DNA of 64,000 nt from NCBI GenBank assembly GCA_002454815.1, contig DKJL01000017.1:93009-157008 (forward strand), written 5' to 3'. Origin of the DNA: Flavobacteriales bacterium UBA6693. Lineage in GTDB: Bacteria; Bacteroidota; Bacteroidia; Flavobacteriales; Weeksellaceae. The notes under the pieces are model-generated. The model was not told the DNA's origin. It saw only the letters and a list, made by a program, of their open reading frames with translations, and searched no databases. This document shows, one piece after another, positions 55,748-63,886 of the stretch; the stretch's first letter is position 1, and the number at the start of each line of letters is the position of its first letter. Made by a program: the position numbers and the translations under genes.

Positions 55748-56375
55748 TTTGCTGATCCTGTCGCTCATGGGACAGCAAAAGCAGGATTCGGTGGAAACCC
55801 GCTGGAAGTATACACCCAACTTTCTGGTGGGTATTGACATCTTAGGTGCGGGAACAAGTTTTTTTTCTGATCGGAAAGTTTTTCAGGGCTCGGTGACGTC
55901 GCGTGTTGTTGAGAATTGGTATGCGGTGCTGGATGCGGGATTTGAAAAAAACCGCTACGACCGAAATGGTTATGATGCCGATGCCAGCGGACCTTTCGGG
56001 AAAATCGGTGTGCTCTATATGCTCGCTCATGACGCCGAAAATCCGTTGAATGGCTTCTACGGTGGCGGAAAACTCGCCGCTTCATTTTATCAGCAGGAAT
56101 ACCGACAGGTACCGATTCGTGGTTATGGCGAGACAGAGTTTTTTCAGTCTTTTCCGGAATCCCGACAAAGTTCATACTGGCTGGAGGCTGCGGTAGGCGG
56201 CCGCGTACAGCTTTTCGAATCTCCTTTTTATATTGATGTATCTGTGCAGCCGCGCTATCTGCTTTTCTCGACTACACAGGAAGAAATTAAGCCGATGATC
56301 GTACCTGGCTTTGGCAAAAGCGCGTCCAAATTTGCCGTTGGTTTTACATGGTCTTTAGCGTATTCTTTTAAATGA
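55713..56375 (+). CDS. DUF6048-like outer-membrane protein
   Basis: 220 residues with a signal peptide (MKAKRIFSCFFSLLILSLMG) and alternating strands (FLVGIDILGAGTSFF, WYAVLDAGFEKNRYD, GPFGKIGVLYML, GFYGGGKLAASFY) that suggest a beta-barrel of about 8-10 strands with a C-terminal aromatic (FTWSLAYSFK). Function unknown. Overlap of 35 bases with the preceding lipoprotein gene suggests coupled translation and a joint envelope role. Confidence 0.75.
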   Translation: MKAKRIFSCFFSLLILSLMGQQKQDSVETRWKYTPNFLVGIDILGAGTSFFSDRKVFQGSVTSRVVENWYAVLDAGFEKNRYDRNGYDADASGPFGKIGVLYMLAHDAENPLNGFYGGGKLAASFYQQEYRQVPIRGYGETEFFQSFPESRQSSYWLEAAVGGRVQLFESPFYIDVSVQPRYLLFSTTQEEIKPMIVPGFGKSASKFAVGFTWSLAYSFK

Positions 56376-56465
56376 TACAAGACATCAATTTCTGCAATTG
56401 GCAAAGCTCACTTCTCCCGCTGTATTTTCTTTTTTGATAATAATTTTGCTTATACTGTAAGGCTT

Positions 56466-56480
56466 TACCAAAATTTGGTA
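56466..56480. promoter_or_regulatory. Perfect palindrome TACCAAAATTTGGTA, possible operator
   Basis: Seven-base arms around one A, 51 bases upstream of the -33 box of the protease promoter. A site for a dimeric regulator is possible but unproven. Confidence 0.45.
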
Positions 56481-56530
56481 TTGTAAAATGTAAATAATTA
56501 ATATTTTATGTTAGGTTATGTCATTTTCAT

Positions 56531-56561
56531 TTTGTGTAGCTGTAAAATTATTCTACATTTG
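56531..56561 (+). promoter_or_regulatory. Promoter of the metalloprotease gene
   Basis: TTTG (56531-56534), exactly 19 bases, TACATTTG (56554-56561): a perfect Bacteroidota consensus. The ATG at 56584 follows 22 bases after the -7 element. This rules out the longer open frame beginning at 56518. Confidence 0.88.
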
Positions 56562-56583
56562 GTTACACTTAATTATCAGAATT

Positions 56584-59508
56584 ATGAAGAAAATATTTAC
56601 TTCCTTACTTTGCGGTTTGATGGCAACAGGCGCGATTGCGCAGTGGTCGCCAACAAGCATGCAGGGAGAGAAAATGAAAACGAATTCCAAGGTCAAAAAT
56701 TATTATGCGTTGGATCTCGCCCAGATAAGATCTACATTAGCCAATGCCGATGAGACCGGTAAAAATGCTAAGCCGGTAGAAATTCTTTTGCCGACTTTGG
56801 ATGGGAAAATCCAGCGGTTTGCAGTTTACAGTGCACCGGTAGTGGTGAAGTCTTTGGCCGACCGCTACGACTTAGGCTCGTACGTGGGTGTCGGCATTGA
56901 CGATCCGTCCGCTTATGTACGGTTCAGTGTTGCTCCCAACGATTTTCAGTCGATGATGTTGCGAAAGGGAAAATATGAGTTTATCGAACCGCAAAACACG
57001 GCAAAAACCGTGTACGGTGTGCATCCAAAAACAAATAAATCTGAGGCCGATAAAGCTTTTGTCTGCTCTACATCCGAAGACCAGTCTACCAAAGACCAGA
57101 TTGATAAAATGTATTCTTCAGGGCAAAATTTTGCAAACAATCCGTTTGATTTTAGCAGGTCTTCAGATCGTAAGTTCCGTACCATGCGCTTGGCACTCTC
57201 TGTAAATGGCGAATATACCCAGTATTTCGGAGGGGTTGCGGAAGCCATTACAGCTGTAAATGCAACAATCACGCGTTGTAATGGTATTTTTGAGAAAGAT
57301 TTTGCGCTGCGTTTGATCTTGCAGGATTTCCCGCAGCTTATCTATGATGATCCCGCAACGGATCCTTACAGCACAAAACTATCAGAGTGGAATGTACAGC
57401 TGCAGCAAACGCTTACACAAAATATCGGTAACGATGCCTACGATATTGGCCACATGTTTGGCGCTTCCGGAGGTGGAGGAAATGCCGGTTGTATCGGTTG
57501 CGTATGCATAAACCCAACCGGTTTAAGTAGTAAAGCGAAAGGCTCCGGAATTACGTCGCCAGCCGATGGGATTCCGATGGGCGATAATTTCGATATCGAT
57601 TATGTAGCGCACGAAATCGGGCACCAACTCGGTGCAAACCACACGTTTTCGCATCAGCTGGAAGGTACAGGACAGAATGTGGAGCCAGGTTCCGGATCAA
57701 CCATTATGGGCTACGCGGGCATTACCGGTGCTACCAATGTACAGCAGCATTCCGATCCGTATTTTCATATCAATTCAATTATACAGGTACAGAATAATCT
57801 GAACAGCAAGACCTGCGATATAGAAACAGCAATGACGAATACGCCACCGGTTATTACGGCTATGGCAGATGTTACCATTCCGAAAGGTACTGCCTTCGTG
57901 CTGACTGCGCAGGCAACTGATGCAGAAAACGATCCGATTACCTACACTTGGGAAGAGGTGGATAATGCTGCGACCGCTATTACTAAATCTAATTTGGGAA
58001 TGACCGAGACCGGAGCCAGTTTTAGGTCTGTAACAGGTACATCAAATCCGACCCGGTATTTTCCGGCGCTGGAAACAGTGTTAAATGGGAAGGTAAGGAA
58101 TCCTGATGGCTGGGAGTCGGTTTCTATGGTTGCAAGAGAGTCAAATTTTGCTGTGACGGTTCGGGATAATAACCCCAATGTTACTCAAAATCAGACACAG
58201 TCTGCCGTTCAGAAAGTGAACGTAAGTGACAACGGCCCTTTTACAATTTCCAGTGAACAAGTTTACCAGAATGCCCCGGGACCAATAACATGGAACGTGG
58301 CGGGTACGGATGGATCGCCATTTAACGTGGCAAATGTAAGTATTGACTATACGGCTGATAACGGGCAGACTTGGCAGGTTTTGGCCGCCTCCACACCGAA
58401 CGACGGCAGCGAAAATTTTCTGTTGGACACACTTCCTTTAGGTTCTAAAGTAAAAGTACGCGTTTCGGCAATCGGAAATGTTTTTTACGCCATTCGCGAA
58501 GCAACGGTATCCACAATCGCGGTTTGTGACGGCAGCGCACCAGCAGCTCTTACCGTTTCGGACATTACACTGGACGCTGCCACAATAACGTGGACGGCGA
58601 TATCCAATGCATCGTATATATTGAGATATAAATTATCGAACTCTTCCACTTGGACAGAAGTTCCGCTGACGACGAACAGCTATCTTCTTACCGACCTGGA
58701 GGACAGCTCAAGTTATGATATCCAGGTTGCGGCAGTGTGTTCCGGCACGGTCGGCGCCTATACAGAAATCACTACTTTCCAAACGGTGAAATACAAGTAT
58801 TGCGCGATGACTTCGGATAATGCCACCGATGAGTATATATCTAAAGTAGAAGTGGTGGGTGAGGGTACCGATACGATGACCAGCACATCACGAGCTTCGA
58901 AATACAGTGACTTCTCAGATGATCCTGCGCGATTGGTACGATTAAAAAGAGGTACCAGCGGAAATACCATCAGCGTAACTAAAGCGTGGAAAGAAAGTGC
59001 GACCGGAAAAGAAGGTGTTGGCGTCTGGATTGATTTTAACAGAAATGGAGCCTACGAAGCCGATGAACAGGTAATGGCTACTCAGCCGGATAAAACGACT
59101 CCCGTCACTGCAACTTTCAGTGTGCCAGCAGATGCGTACACCGGCAGCAAACCAGTCGGGATGCGAGTAGTCTTGCGCTATAATAAAACGCCCAATTATT
59201 CTTGTGGCACCATTCCATATGGAGAAGTGGAAGACTACAGTGTAGAAATCACAGAGGTCTTGGCGGTAAACGATAACGCGAAATCTCAAGGGGTGCAGGT
59301 TTACCCAAATCCCGCCACCGACTTCCTGAATATAACGAAGGTGTCCGACAAAGCAACCTATACCATCTATAATATGGCGGGACAAGCAGTAAGCAAAGGG
59401 AAAGTGACTGACAACAAAGTAGCAGTTTCAAAATTGCAGCAGGGCGTTTACATTATCGCTGTAGATTATGATGGCGAAGTAAGCAAACTGAAGTTCATTA
59501 AGAAATAA
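56584..59508 (+). CDS. T9SS-exported reprolysin-like metalloprotease
   Basis: 974 residues from MKKIFTSLLCGLMATGAIAQ (signal peptide). The zinc protease domain has HEIGHQLGANH with His343, Glu344, His347 and His353, and a later Met turn in IMGYAG. Downstream lie Ig-like regions, a fibronectin type III domain (about 660-745), a GEVED domain (GVGVWIDFNRNGAYE, YGEVEDYSVEI) and a type A T9SS sorting tail (VYPNPATDFLNI ... KLKFIKK) that directs secretion through the outer membrane. An extracellular protease; the full T9SS genes are not in this window. Strong promoter and terminator make it a single unit. Confidence 0.92.
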   Translation: MKKIFTSLLCGLMATGAIAQWSPTSMQGEKMKTNSKVKNYYALDLAQIRSTLANADETGKNAKPVEILLPTLDGKIQRFAVYSAPVVVKSLADRYDLGSYVGVGIDDPSAYVRFSVAPNDFQSMMLRKGKYEFIEPQNTAKTVYGVHPKTNKSEADKAFVCSTSEDQSTKDQIDKMYSSGQNFANNPFDFSRSSDRKFRTMRLALSVNGEYTQYFGGVAEAITAVNATITRCNGIFEKDFALRLILQDFPQLIYDDPATDPYSTKLSEWNVQLQQTLTQNIGNDAYDIGHMFGASGGGGNAGCIGCVCINPTGLSSKAKGSGITSPADGIPMGDNFDIDYVAHEIGHQLGANHTFSHQLEGTGQNVEPGSGSTIMGYAGITGATNVQQHSDPYFHINSIIQVQNNLNSKTCDIETAMTNTPPVITAMADVTIPKGTAFVLTAQATDAENDPITYTWEEVDNAATAITKSNLGMTETGASFRSVTGTSNPTRYFPALETVLNGKVRNPDGWESVSMVARESNFAVTVRDNNPNVTQNQTQSAVQKVNVSDNGPFTISSEQVYQNAPGPITWNVAGTDGSPFNVANVSIDYTADNGQTWQVLAASTPNDGSENFLLDTLPLGSKVKVRVSAIGNVFYAIREATVSTIAVCDGSAPAALTVSDITLDAATITWTAISNASYILRYKLSNSSTWTEVPLTTNSYLLTDLEDSSSYDIQVAAVCSGTVGAYTEITTFQTVKYKYCAMTSDNATDEYISKVEVVGEGTDTMTSTSRASKYSDFSDDPARLVRLKRGTSGNTISVTKAWKESATGKEGVGVWIDFNRNGAYEADEQVMATQPDKTTPVTATFSVPADAYTGSKPVGMRVVLRYNKTPNYSCGTIPYGEVEDYSVEITEVLAVNDNAKSQGVQVYPNPATDFLNITKVSDKATYTIYNMAGQAVSKGKVTDNKVAVSKLQQGVYIIAVDYDGEVSKLKFIKK

Positions 59509-59531
59509 TTTATTTAACCATAAACATTATA

Positions 59532-59559
59532 GCCTCCGGATCTTTCCGGAGGTTTTTTT
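59532..59559 (+). terminator. Terminator after the metalloprotease gene
   Basis: CCTCCGG (59533-59539) pairs with CCGGAGG (59546-59552), followed by seven T. Confidence 0.92.
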
Positions 59560-59576
59560 ATCTGATAGCATTGGCT

Positions 59577-59598
59577 AAACTTTAACCAAACTTTAACC
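59577..59598. promoter_or_regulatory. Tandem 11-base direct repeat, possible response-regulator site
   Basis: AAACTTTAACC occurs twice in a row (59577-59587, 59588-59598), 59 bases before the next start codon. Read on the minus strand it is GTTAAA, five bases, GTTAAA: the 11-base spacing used by OmpR/PhoB-type regulators. Inference from spacing only. Confidence 0.5.
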
Positions 59599-59656
59599 AC
59601 CGCTTTCGGTTTATACACACTACTTTACAGAAAAAAGGTTTTATTTTGCGGGTTAT

Positions 59657-60448
59657 ATGAAAAAGTTTCTGGCGTTAGCATTTTTGATGCTGCTCACCCA
59701 ACTGCAGGCGCAGTTTTTTACCGGCGAAATTGTTATCAGGGATAACTCCGTTTACTATCTTAATCAGGTTTATGTAACTAATATCACATCGCACAAAACT
59801 GTCTATACCGATTATTTCGGTACATTCAAGATACCCGCAAAACCTGGCGACATTATTCGCTTTACTTCCATCGTAACCGACCGGAAAGAGGTGCAGGTAA
59901 CGGCCGAACAACTGGAGCGCAAAAATAATTTCGTAGAACTTAAAATTGCTTACTATGACATTCAGGAAGTCGTCATCAGCAAATTTAAACCAACCGGAAA
60001 TCTGCGTCGTGATGTAAGCTCACTAAAAACCGGGGAAAAGGCACTGGCTTTAAAAAAGATGATCGGTCTGCCCGAGCCAAAAGGCGACGGTACTTCGCCA
60101 CAACTTCCTGTAGCGGCGCTGAGCGGAGGCGGGCTCACCTTCAGCATCGAAAGTATTTATGATATTTTATCCGGCGAACGTAAGAAAAAAGAACGTTCGC
60201 AGCAGTATGAAAAAATGACCGCTTCTATTGCCAATATCAAAAGTTACTATGGTGTTTCTTATTTTACCGCAATGAAAATTCCGGAAAATTTGATTGATAA
60301 TTTCCTGCAGTTCGTGTATACTTCCGACAGTATTTATCCCTATATAGAAGCCAATAATTATGAGATTATCGGAACGTATATCGAGAAATATCTGCCGATT
60401 TATCAGCGTCGTCTGCGCAATTCAAGTTTGATGGAGCAGGCACGATAG
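59657..60448 (+). CDS. Exported protein with carboxypeptidase-regulatory-like domain
   Basis: 263 residues. Signal peptide (MKKFLALAFLMLLTQLQAQ), then a beta-sandwich of the CarboxypepD_reg type (FFTGEIVIRDNSVYYLNQVYV, TDYFGTFKIPAKPGDIIRF, VELKIAYYDIQEVVIS), followed by a mostly helical, charged half (ERKKKERSQQYEKMTA). The N-terminal domain is common in TonB-linked outer-membrane proteins, here without the receptor. Function unknown. A tandem 11-base repeat at 59577 may regulate it. Confidence 0.78.
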   Translation: MKKFLALAFLMLLTQLQAQFFTGEIVIRDNSVYYLNQVYVTNITSHKTVYTDYFGTFKIPAKPGDIIRFTSIVTDRKEVQVTAEQLERKNNFVELKIAYYDIQEVVISKFKPTGNLRRDVSSLKTGEKALALKKMIGLPEPKGDGTSPQLPVAALSGGGLTFSIESIYDILSGERKKKERSQQYEKMTASIANIKSYYGVSYFTAMKIPENLIDNFLQFVYTSDSIYPYIEANNYEIIGTYIEKYLPIYQRRLRNSSLMEQAR

Positions 60449-60481
60449 GGCAGAACTCCGGTAGTTTTCCTAAATATTTTT

Positions 60482-60489
60482 TATCTTTG
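60482..60489 (+). promoter_or_regulatory. Possible -7 element of trmB
   Basis: TATCTTTG matches TAnnTTTG. It would leave a 210-base leader before the trmB start at 60706; no gene or obvious structure is seen in that leader. Confidence 0.4.
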
Positions 60490-60705
60490 CAGCTTGATAA
60501 TTTCACTTTTAAAAGTCGTATCTGGGAAGTTCATTTATTAATTATATAAGCCAATCGGAAGCTTTTCTTTTTTAAATTATATTTAAACTTAACCAAAATT
60601 TGCAGTTCGTTAGCGCTTTACAAAATCCATCCGGACTGCACAATTGTCTCGCCAAACGATACGGGCAAATAATACTTTTCACAGCACAGGCTGTTTTATA
60701 ATTCT

Positions 60706-61383
60706 ATGGGTAAAAATAAAATGGCAAGATTTGCCGAAAACAAAACGCTGCCAAACGTCTTTCAGCCAACACGCGAGGAGGCGCTGGCTGACTTTCATTT
60801 AAAAGGAAAATGGCGCAGTAATGTCTTTAAAAATGACCATCCCATTGTGCTTGAGTTGGGTTGTGGAAAAGGAGAATATTCGGTAGGACTGGCTAAAGCG
60901 TTTCCCGAAAAAAACTTTATCGGAATCGATATTAAAGGCGCGCGCTTCTGGTACGGTGCCAAGGAAGCGATAGAAAAAAATCTGACGAATGTCGCTTTTC
61001 TGCGCACGCAGATCGAACTGATCACCCATTTTTTTGCCGCCGGTGAGGTCGATGAAATCTGGATCACTTTCCCCGATCCGCAAATAAAATACCGCCGCAC
61101 AAAACACCGTCTGACGCATCCGGATTTTCTGGCGCGCTATAAAGAAATTCTCAAACCGGAGGGCGTCATTCATTTAAAAACGGATTCCGAATTTCTTCAC
61201 GGTTACACCTTGGGGCTTTTACAGGGATTAGGGCAGGAGATTCTCTTTGCCAATCACGACATTTACGGAGCGCCGGAATTTGATCCCGAAACTCCGCTTC
61301 TGCGCGAAATAAAGACCTACTACGAGAGTTTATTCGAAGCAAAGGGAAAGACGATTACGTACATTAAATTTCGAATCAAATAA
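60706..61383 (+). CDS. trmB: tRNA (guanine-N7-)-methyltransferase
   Basis: Makes m7G46 in the variable loop of tRNAs using SAM. 225 residues: VLELGCGKGEYSVGLAKAF (SAM-binding), IDIKGARFWYGAKEA, WITFPDPQIKYRRTKHRLTH (catalytic/tRNA motif) and LKTDSEFLHGYT. The protein starts MGKNKMARFAENKTL; a second ATG five codons later is also possible. Stands alone; the 298-base gap to rpsB (61384-61681) holds the rpsB terminator and no clear gene. Confidence 0.95.
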   Translation: MGKNKMARFAENKTLPNVFQPTREEALADFHLKGKWRSNVFKNDHPIVLELGCGKGEYSVGLAKAFPEKNFIGIDIKGARFWYGAKEAIEKNLTNVAFLRTQIELITHFFAAGEVDEIWITFPDPQIKYRRTKHRLTHPDFLARYKEILKPEGVIHLKTDSEFLHGYTLGLLQGLGQEILFANHDIYGAPEFDPETPLLREIKTYYESLFEAKGKTITYIKFRIK

Positions 61384-61627
61384 GCGGCTCATTAACTTTT
61401 CTTTAGAACGAGAAAATATTTTTATACTTAACTTTGTCAGGTTTTAAACTTTGACGAAGTTTTTTTTGCTTTAATTCGGTGAATAAAGTAATTTTCCACA
61501 CCAACAAATGTCTTTCATGGACGTTGTTCAGCTGCAGCATAGTTTGTTTTTCCATAAAGCAATCGGAAAAATCTTTTTCAGAATAAAGATTTATTTCTTG
61601 TTCGCTTAGTTTGCTGAAATTTAAAAC

Positions 61628-61662
61628 AAAAAAAAGGCTCAGAAATAAATTCTGAACCTTTC
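61628..61662 (-). terminator. Terminator after rpsB
   Basis: On the minus strand AAAGGTTCAGAA pairs with TTTCTGAGCCTTT around a short loop, then a run of T. It closes the rplM-rpsI-rpsB transcript. Confidence 0.88.
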
Positions 61663-61681
61663 TTATATTGAAGAAAAAATC

Positions 61682-62446
61682 TTATTCTGCGGAGTTGAAA
61701 TCAGCATCAGCATCAGCGGACACCTTTTCACCTTCTTCTTTAGATTTTTCTTTGTCGGCTTTTCTTTGGGATAAACCTTCTTTGATAGAGTCTGAAACAA
61801 TGCTCAGCAACATATCGATTGATTTTGAAGCATCATCATTTCCAGGAATAACATATTCTACTTTTCTTGGATCTGAGTTCGTGTCAACGATCGCGAAAAC
61901 CGGGATACCCAATTTTTTCGCTTCTGTTACCGCGATATGCTCCTTCATGATATCAACCACGAAAAGTGCTGATGGAAGACGAACCATGTCAGAAATTGAA
62001 CCTAAGTTTTTCTCCAGGTTTGCTCTTTGACGGTCCACCTGAAGTCTTTCTTTTTTAGATAAAGTTTCGAAAGTACCGTCTTTCTTCATTTTATCGATGT
62101 GGTTCATTTTCTTCACCGCTTTACGGATGGTAACAAAGTTGGTTAGCATTCCGCCCGGCCATCTTTCAGTAATATAAGGCATATTAAGCTCAGCTGCGTA
62201 TTTTGCAACCACTTCTTTCGCTTGCTTTTTAGTCGCTACGAAAAGAACTTTTTTGCCTGCAGAAGTAATTTTTTCTAAAGCTGAACAAGCTTCATCCAAT
62301 TTCACAGCTGTTTTATGTAAGTCTACGATGTGAATACCGTTTTTCTCCATAAAAATGTATGGAGCCATATTTGGGTTCCACTTACGGGTCATGTGACCGA
62401 AGTGTACGCCTGCCTCTAAAAGGTCTTTAACATTTGCTTTTGCCAT
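61682..62446 (-). CDS. rpsB: 30S ribosomal protein S2
   Basis: Binds late to the 30S subunit and is needed to anchor S1. 254 residues: LLEAGVHFGHMTRKWNPNM, YIFMEKNGIHIVDLHKT, RWPGGMLTNFVTIRKAV, PSALFVVDIMKEHIAVTEA and IPVFAIVDTNSDP, then an acidic tail. The usual downstream gene tsf is absent: a terminator follows and the neighbour is trmB on the other strand. Preceded by rpsI with a 176-base spacer that includes 7-base repeats. Confidence 0.97.
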   Translation of the reverse strand: MAKANVKDLLEAGVHFGHMTRKWNPNMAPYIFMEKNGIHIVDLHKTAVKLDEACSALEKITSAGKKVLFVATKKQAKEVVAKYAAELNMPYITERWPGGMLTNFVTIRKAVKKMNHIDKMKKDGTFETLSKKERLQVDRQRANLEKNLGSISDMVRLPSALFVVDIMKEHIAVTEAKKLGIPVFAIVDTNSDPRKVEYVIPGNDDASKSIDMLLSIVSDSIKEGLSQRKADKEKSKEEGEKVSADADADFNSAE

Positions 62447-62577
62447 GTCGCTTTTTTGTTTTTAGTTTACGTGCCGCTTATCGCAATCAACAATTTCTTT
62501 AGATGGGAGAAATGTTTGGGTGCTAAACTAACGGGGCAATTTTGATTAGATAATAGATGAATAGATCATAGACACGA

Positions 62578-62619
62578 GACGAAAAGTCTCTAATCTCCAA
62601 TCTATAAGTCTCAAGTCTC
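62578..62619 (-). repeat. Degenerate 7-base repeats in the rpsI-rpsB spacer
   Basis: TCTCTAA, TCTCCAA, TCTATAA, GTCTCAA and GTCTCG follow each other at about a 7-base period directly after the rpsI stop (minus-strand transcript). Less regular than the arrays before rplP and rpsD. Confidence 0.5.
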
Positions 62620-62622
62620 GTA

Positions 62623-63009
62623 TTAACGTTTTGAGAACTGGAATTTCTTTCTCGCTTTTTTCTGACCTGGTTTCTTTCTTTCCACCATTCTTGCATCTCT
62701 GGTAAGCAATCCGTGTGGCTTCAGAAGCAAACGGTTTTCTTCGTTGATCTCTACAAGAGCGCGGGAAATACCCAGACGAATGGCTTCAGCCTGTCCCGTG
62801 ATACCACCACCGAAAACATTCACGGTAACGTCGTACTGACCTACTGTTTCTGTTAAAATAAATGGCTGATTCACTTTGTAAACCAAAACGTCAGTTCCGA
62901 AGTATTCCTTAGAATCCTTTTTGTTTATCGTGATGTTACCACTACCTGGTCTCACGTAAACTCTTGCAACAGAAGTTTTTCTTCTTCCGATTTTGTGAAC
63001 TATAGACAT
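62623..63009 (-). CDS. rpsI: 30S ribosomal protein S9
   Basis: Its C-terminal tail reaches the P-site tRNA. 128 residues: [57 protein letters not shown] and the basic end [12 protein letters not shown] with the invariant S-K-R tail. Six bases after rplM on the minus strand. Confidence 0.98.
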   Translation of the reverse strand: MSIVHKIGRRKTSVARVYVRPGSGNITINKKDSKEYFGTDVLVYKVNQPFILTETVGQYDVTVNVFGGGITGQAEAIRLGISRALVEINEENRLLLKPHGLLTRDARMVERKKPGQKKARKKFQFSKR

Positions 63010-63014
63010 ATTAA

Positions 63015-63470
63015 TTATTTGAATTCGTTAATATTAATAACTTTTGGCTGTTGAGCTTCGTGTTTGTGCTCAGTACCTTCATATAAATAAAGGTTAGAGA
63101 ACAGCTGAGATCCCAGTTTGTTTTTTGGAAGCATGCCTTTTACAGATTTTTCCAATACTTTTAAAGAATCTTTTTTCTGAAGTTCCAGCGCAGTCATCGA
63201 CTTTTGACCACCTGGATACCCGGTATGCCAAATGTAAGTCTTGTCAGCCCACTTGTTTCCGGAAAGAGTAACTTTCCCAGCATTCAAAACGATTACATTA
63301 TCTCCGCAATCTGCGTGAGGTGTAAAATTCGTCTTGTGCTTACCTCTCAAAATCTTTGCAACCGTGGAAGCAAGTCTTCCCAGCGGCTGTCCTTCAGCGT
63401 CTACCACAACCCATTCTTTATTAGCGGTAGCTTTGTTAGCTGAAACGGTTTTGTAACTTAATGTATTCAC
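63015..63470 (-). CDS. rplM: 50S ribosomal protein L13
   Basis: Early assembly protein of the 50S subunit. Landmarks: [56 protein letters not shown] and [20 protein letters not shown]. The open frame starts with an ATG at 63506, but the usual start [12 protein letters not shown] corresponds to a GTG at 63470 (151 residues). I prefer the GTG; with the 63506 start the leader would be almost absent. First gene of rplM-rpsI-rpsB. Confidence 0.92.
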   Translation of the reverse strand: MNTLSYKTVSANKATANKEWVVVDAEGQPLGRLASTVAKILRGKHKTNFTPHADCGDNVIVLNAGKVTLSGNKWADKTYIWHTGYPGGQKSMTALELQKKDSLKVLEKSVKGMLPKNKLGSQLFSNLYLYEGTEHKHEAQQPKVININEFK

Positions 63471-63516
63471 ACTTTTTCGTTTACGATTAAACATAATTTT
63501 CCCCAAAACGGGTGTG

Positions 63517-63524
63517 CAAAGGTA
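63517..63524 (-). promoter_or_regulatory. -7 element of the rplM operon
   Basis: TACCTTTG on the minus strand at 63524-63517; the -33 region is poor (TTCC at 19 bases). It lies 54 bases before the GTG start. Confidence 0.6.
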
Positions 63525-63612
63525 GCGCTTTTTTTTAATTCATGGAAAATATTTTGCATATATCCAACACAATTACTCGTATTGTCACAAATTGCAATTT
63601 TTTTGGGGCGAT

Positions 63613-63723
63613 CCCGGCCACCGCATTTGCCAGCGCTTCGGGCCGGGCTATCCGCTATTACTCCTCGCTCGGTCGCCTCCGCTGCGCTCCGGCGCCTCGC
63701 TGCGGGGTAGCCGCTGCTATCCC
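63613..63723. repeat. GC-rich intergenic element
   Basis: CCCGGCC (63613-63619) pairs with GGCCGGG (63641-63647). Two related 20-base segments (63645-63664 and 63704-63723, 14/20 identical, sharing TA.CCGCT) flank a GC-rich core of about 39 bases. No convincing gene, although short open frames cross it. It lies in the 416-base gap between rplM and the second GLPGLI gene, in otherwise A/T-rich DNA. Confidence 0.65.
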
Positions 63724-63886
63724 TATCGCATGCTGACCATCCGAGGGAACGGTGTGAAATTAAACAGGAAATGACCGCTGTTAATCATTAAATTCATAAA
63801 AAAGCAGCTATAAGGGTGAAAAAATCTGTCGGTCGATAATTTCAGTTGAAAAAAGAATTATCTTTCCATTTAAATTCCCCTTAACC

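Noticed and set aside
61497..61600. 33-codon open frame in the trmB-rpsB gap, with a TAACTTTG box upstream (61429)
   Set aside because: Too short, not recognisable and without a terminator of its own; recorded only as a possibility.
63471..63506. Start of rplM at the ATG at 63506
   Set aside because: It would add 12 unconserved basic residues and leave nearly no leader after the -7 element; the GTG at 63470 matches the usual N-terminus. Not fully excluded.
63542..63774. Short open frames across the GC-rich element near 63.6 kb
   Set aside because: Two frames are open together because of the skewed base composition; no initiation signal or protein family.
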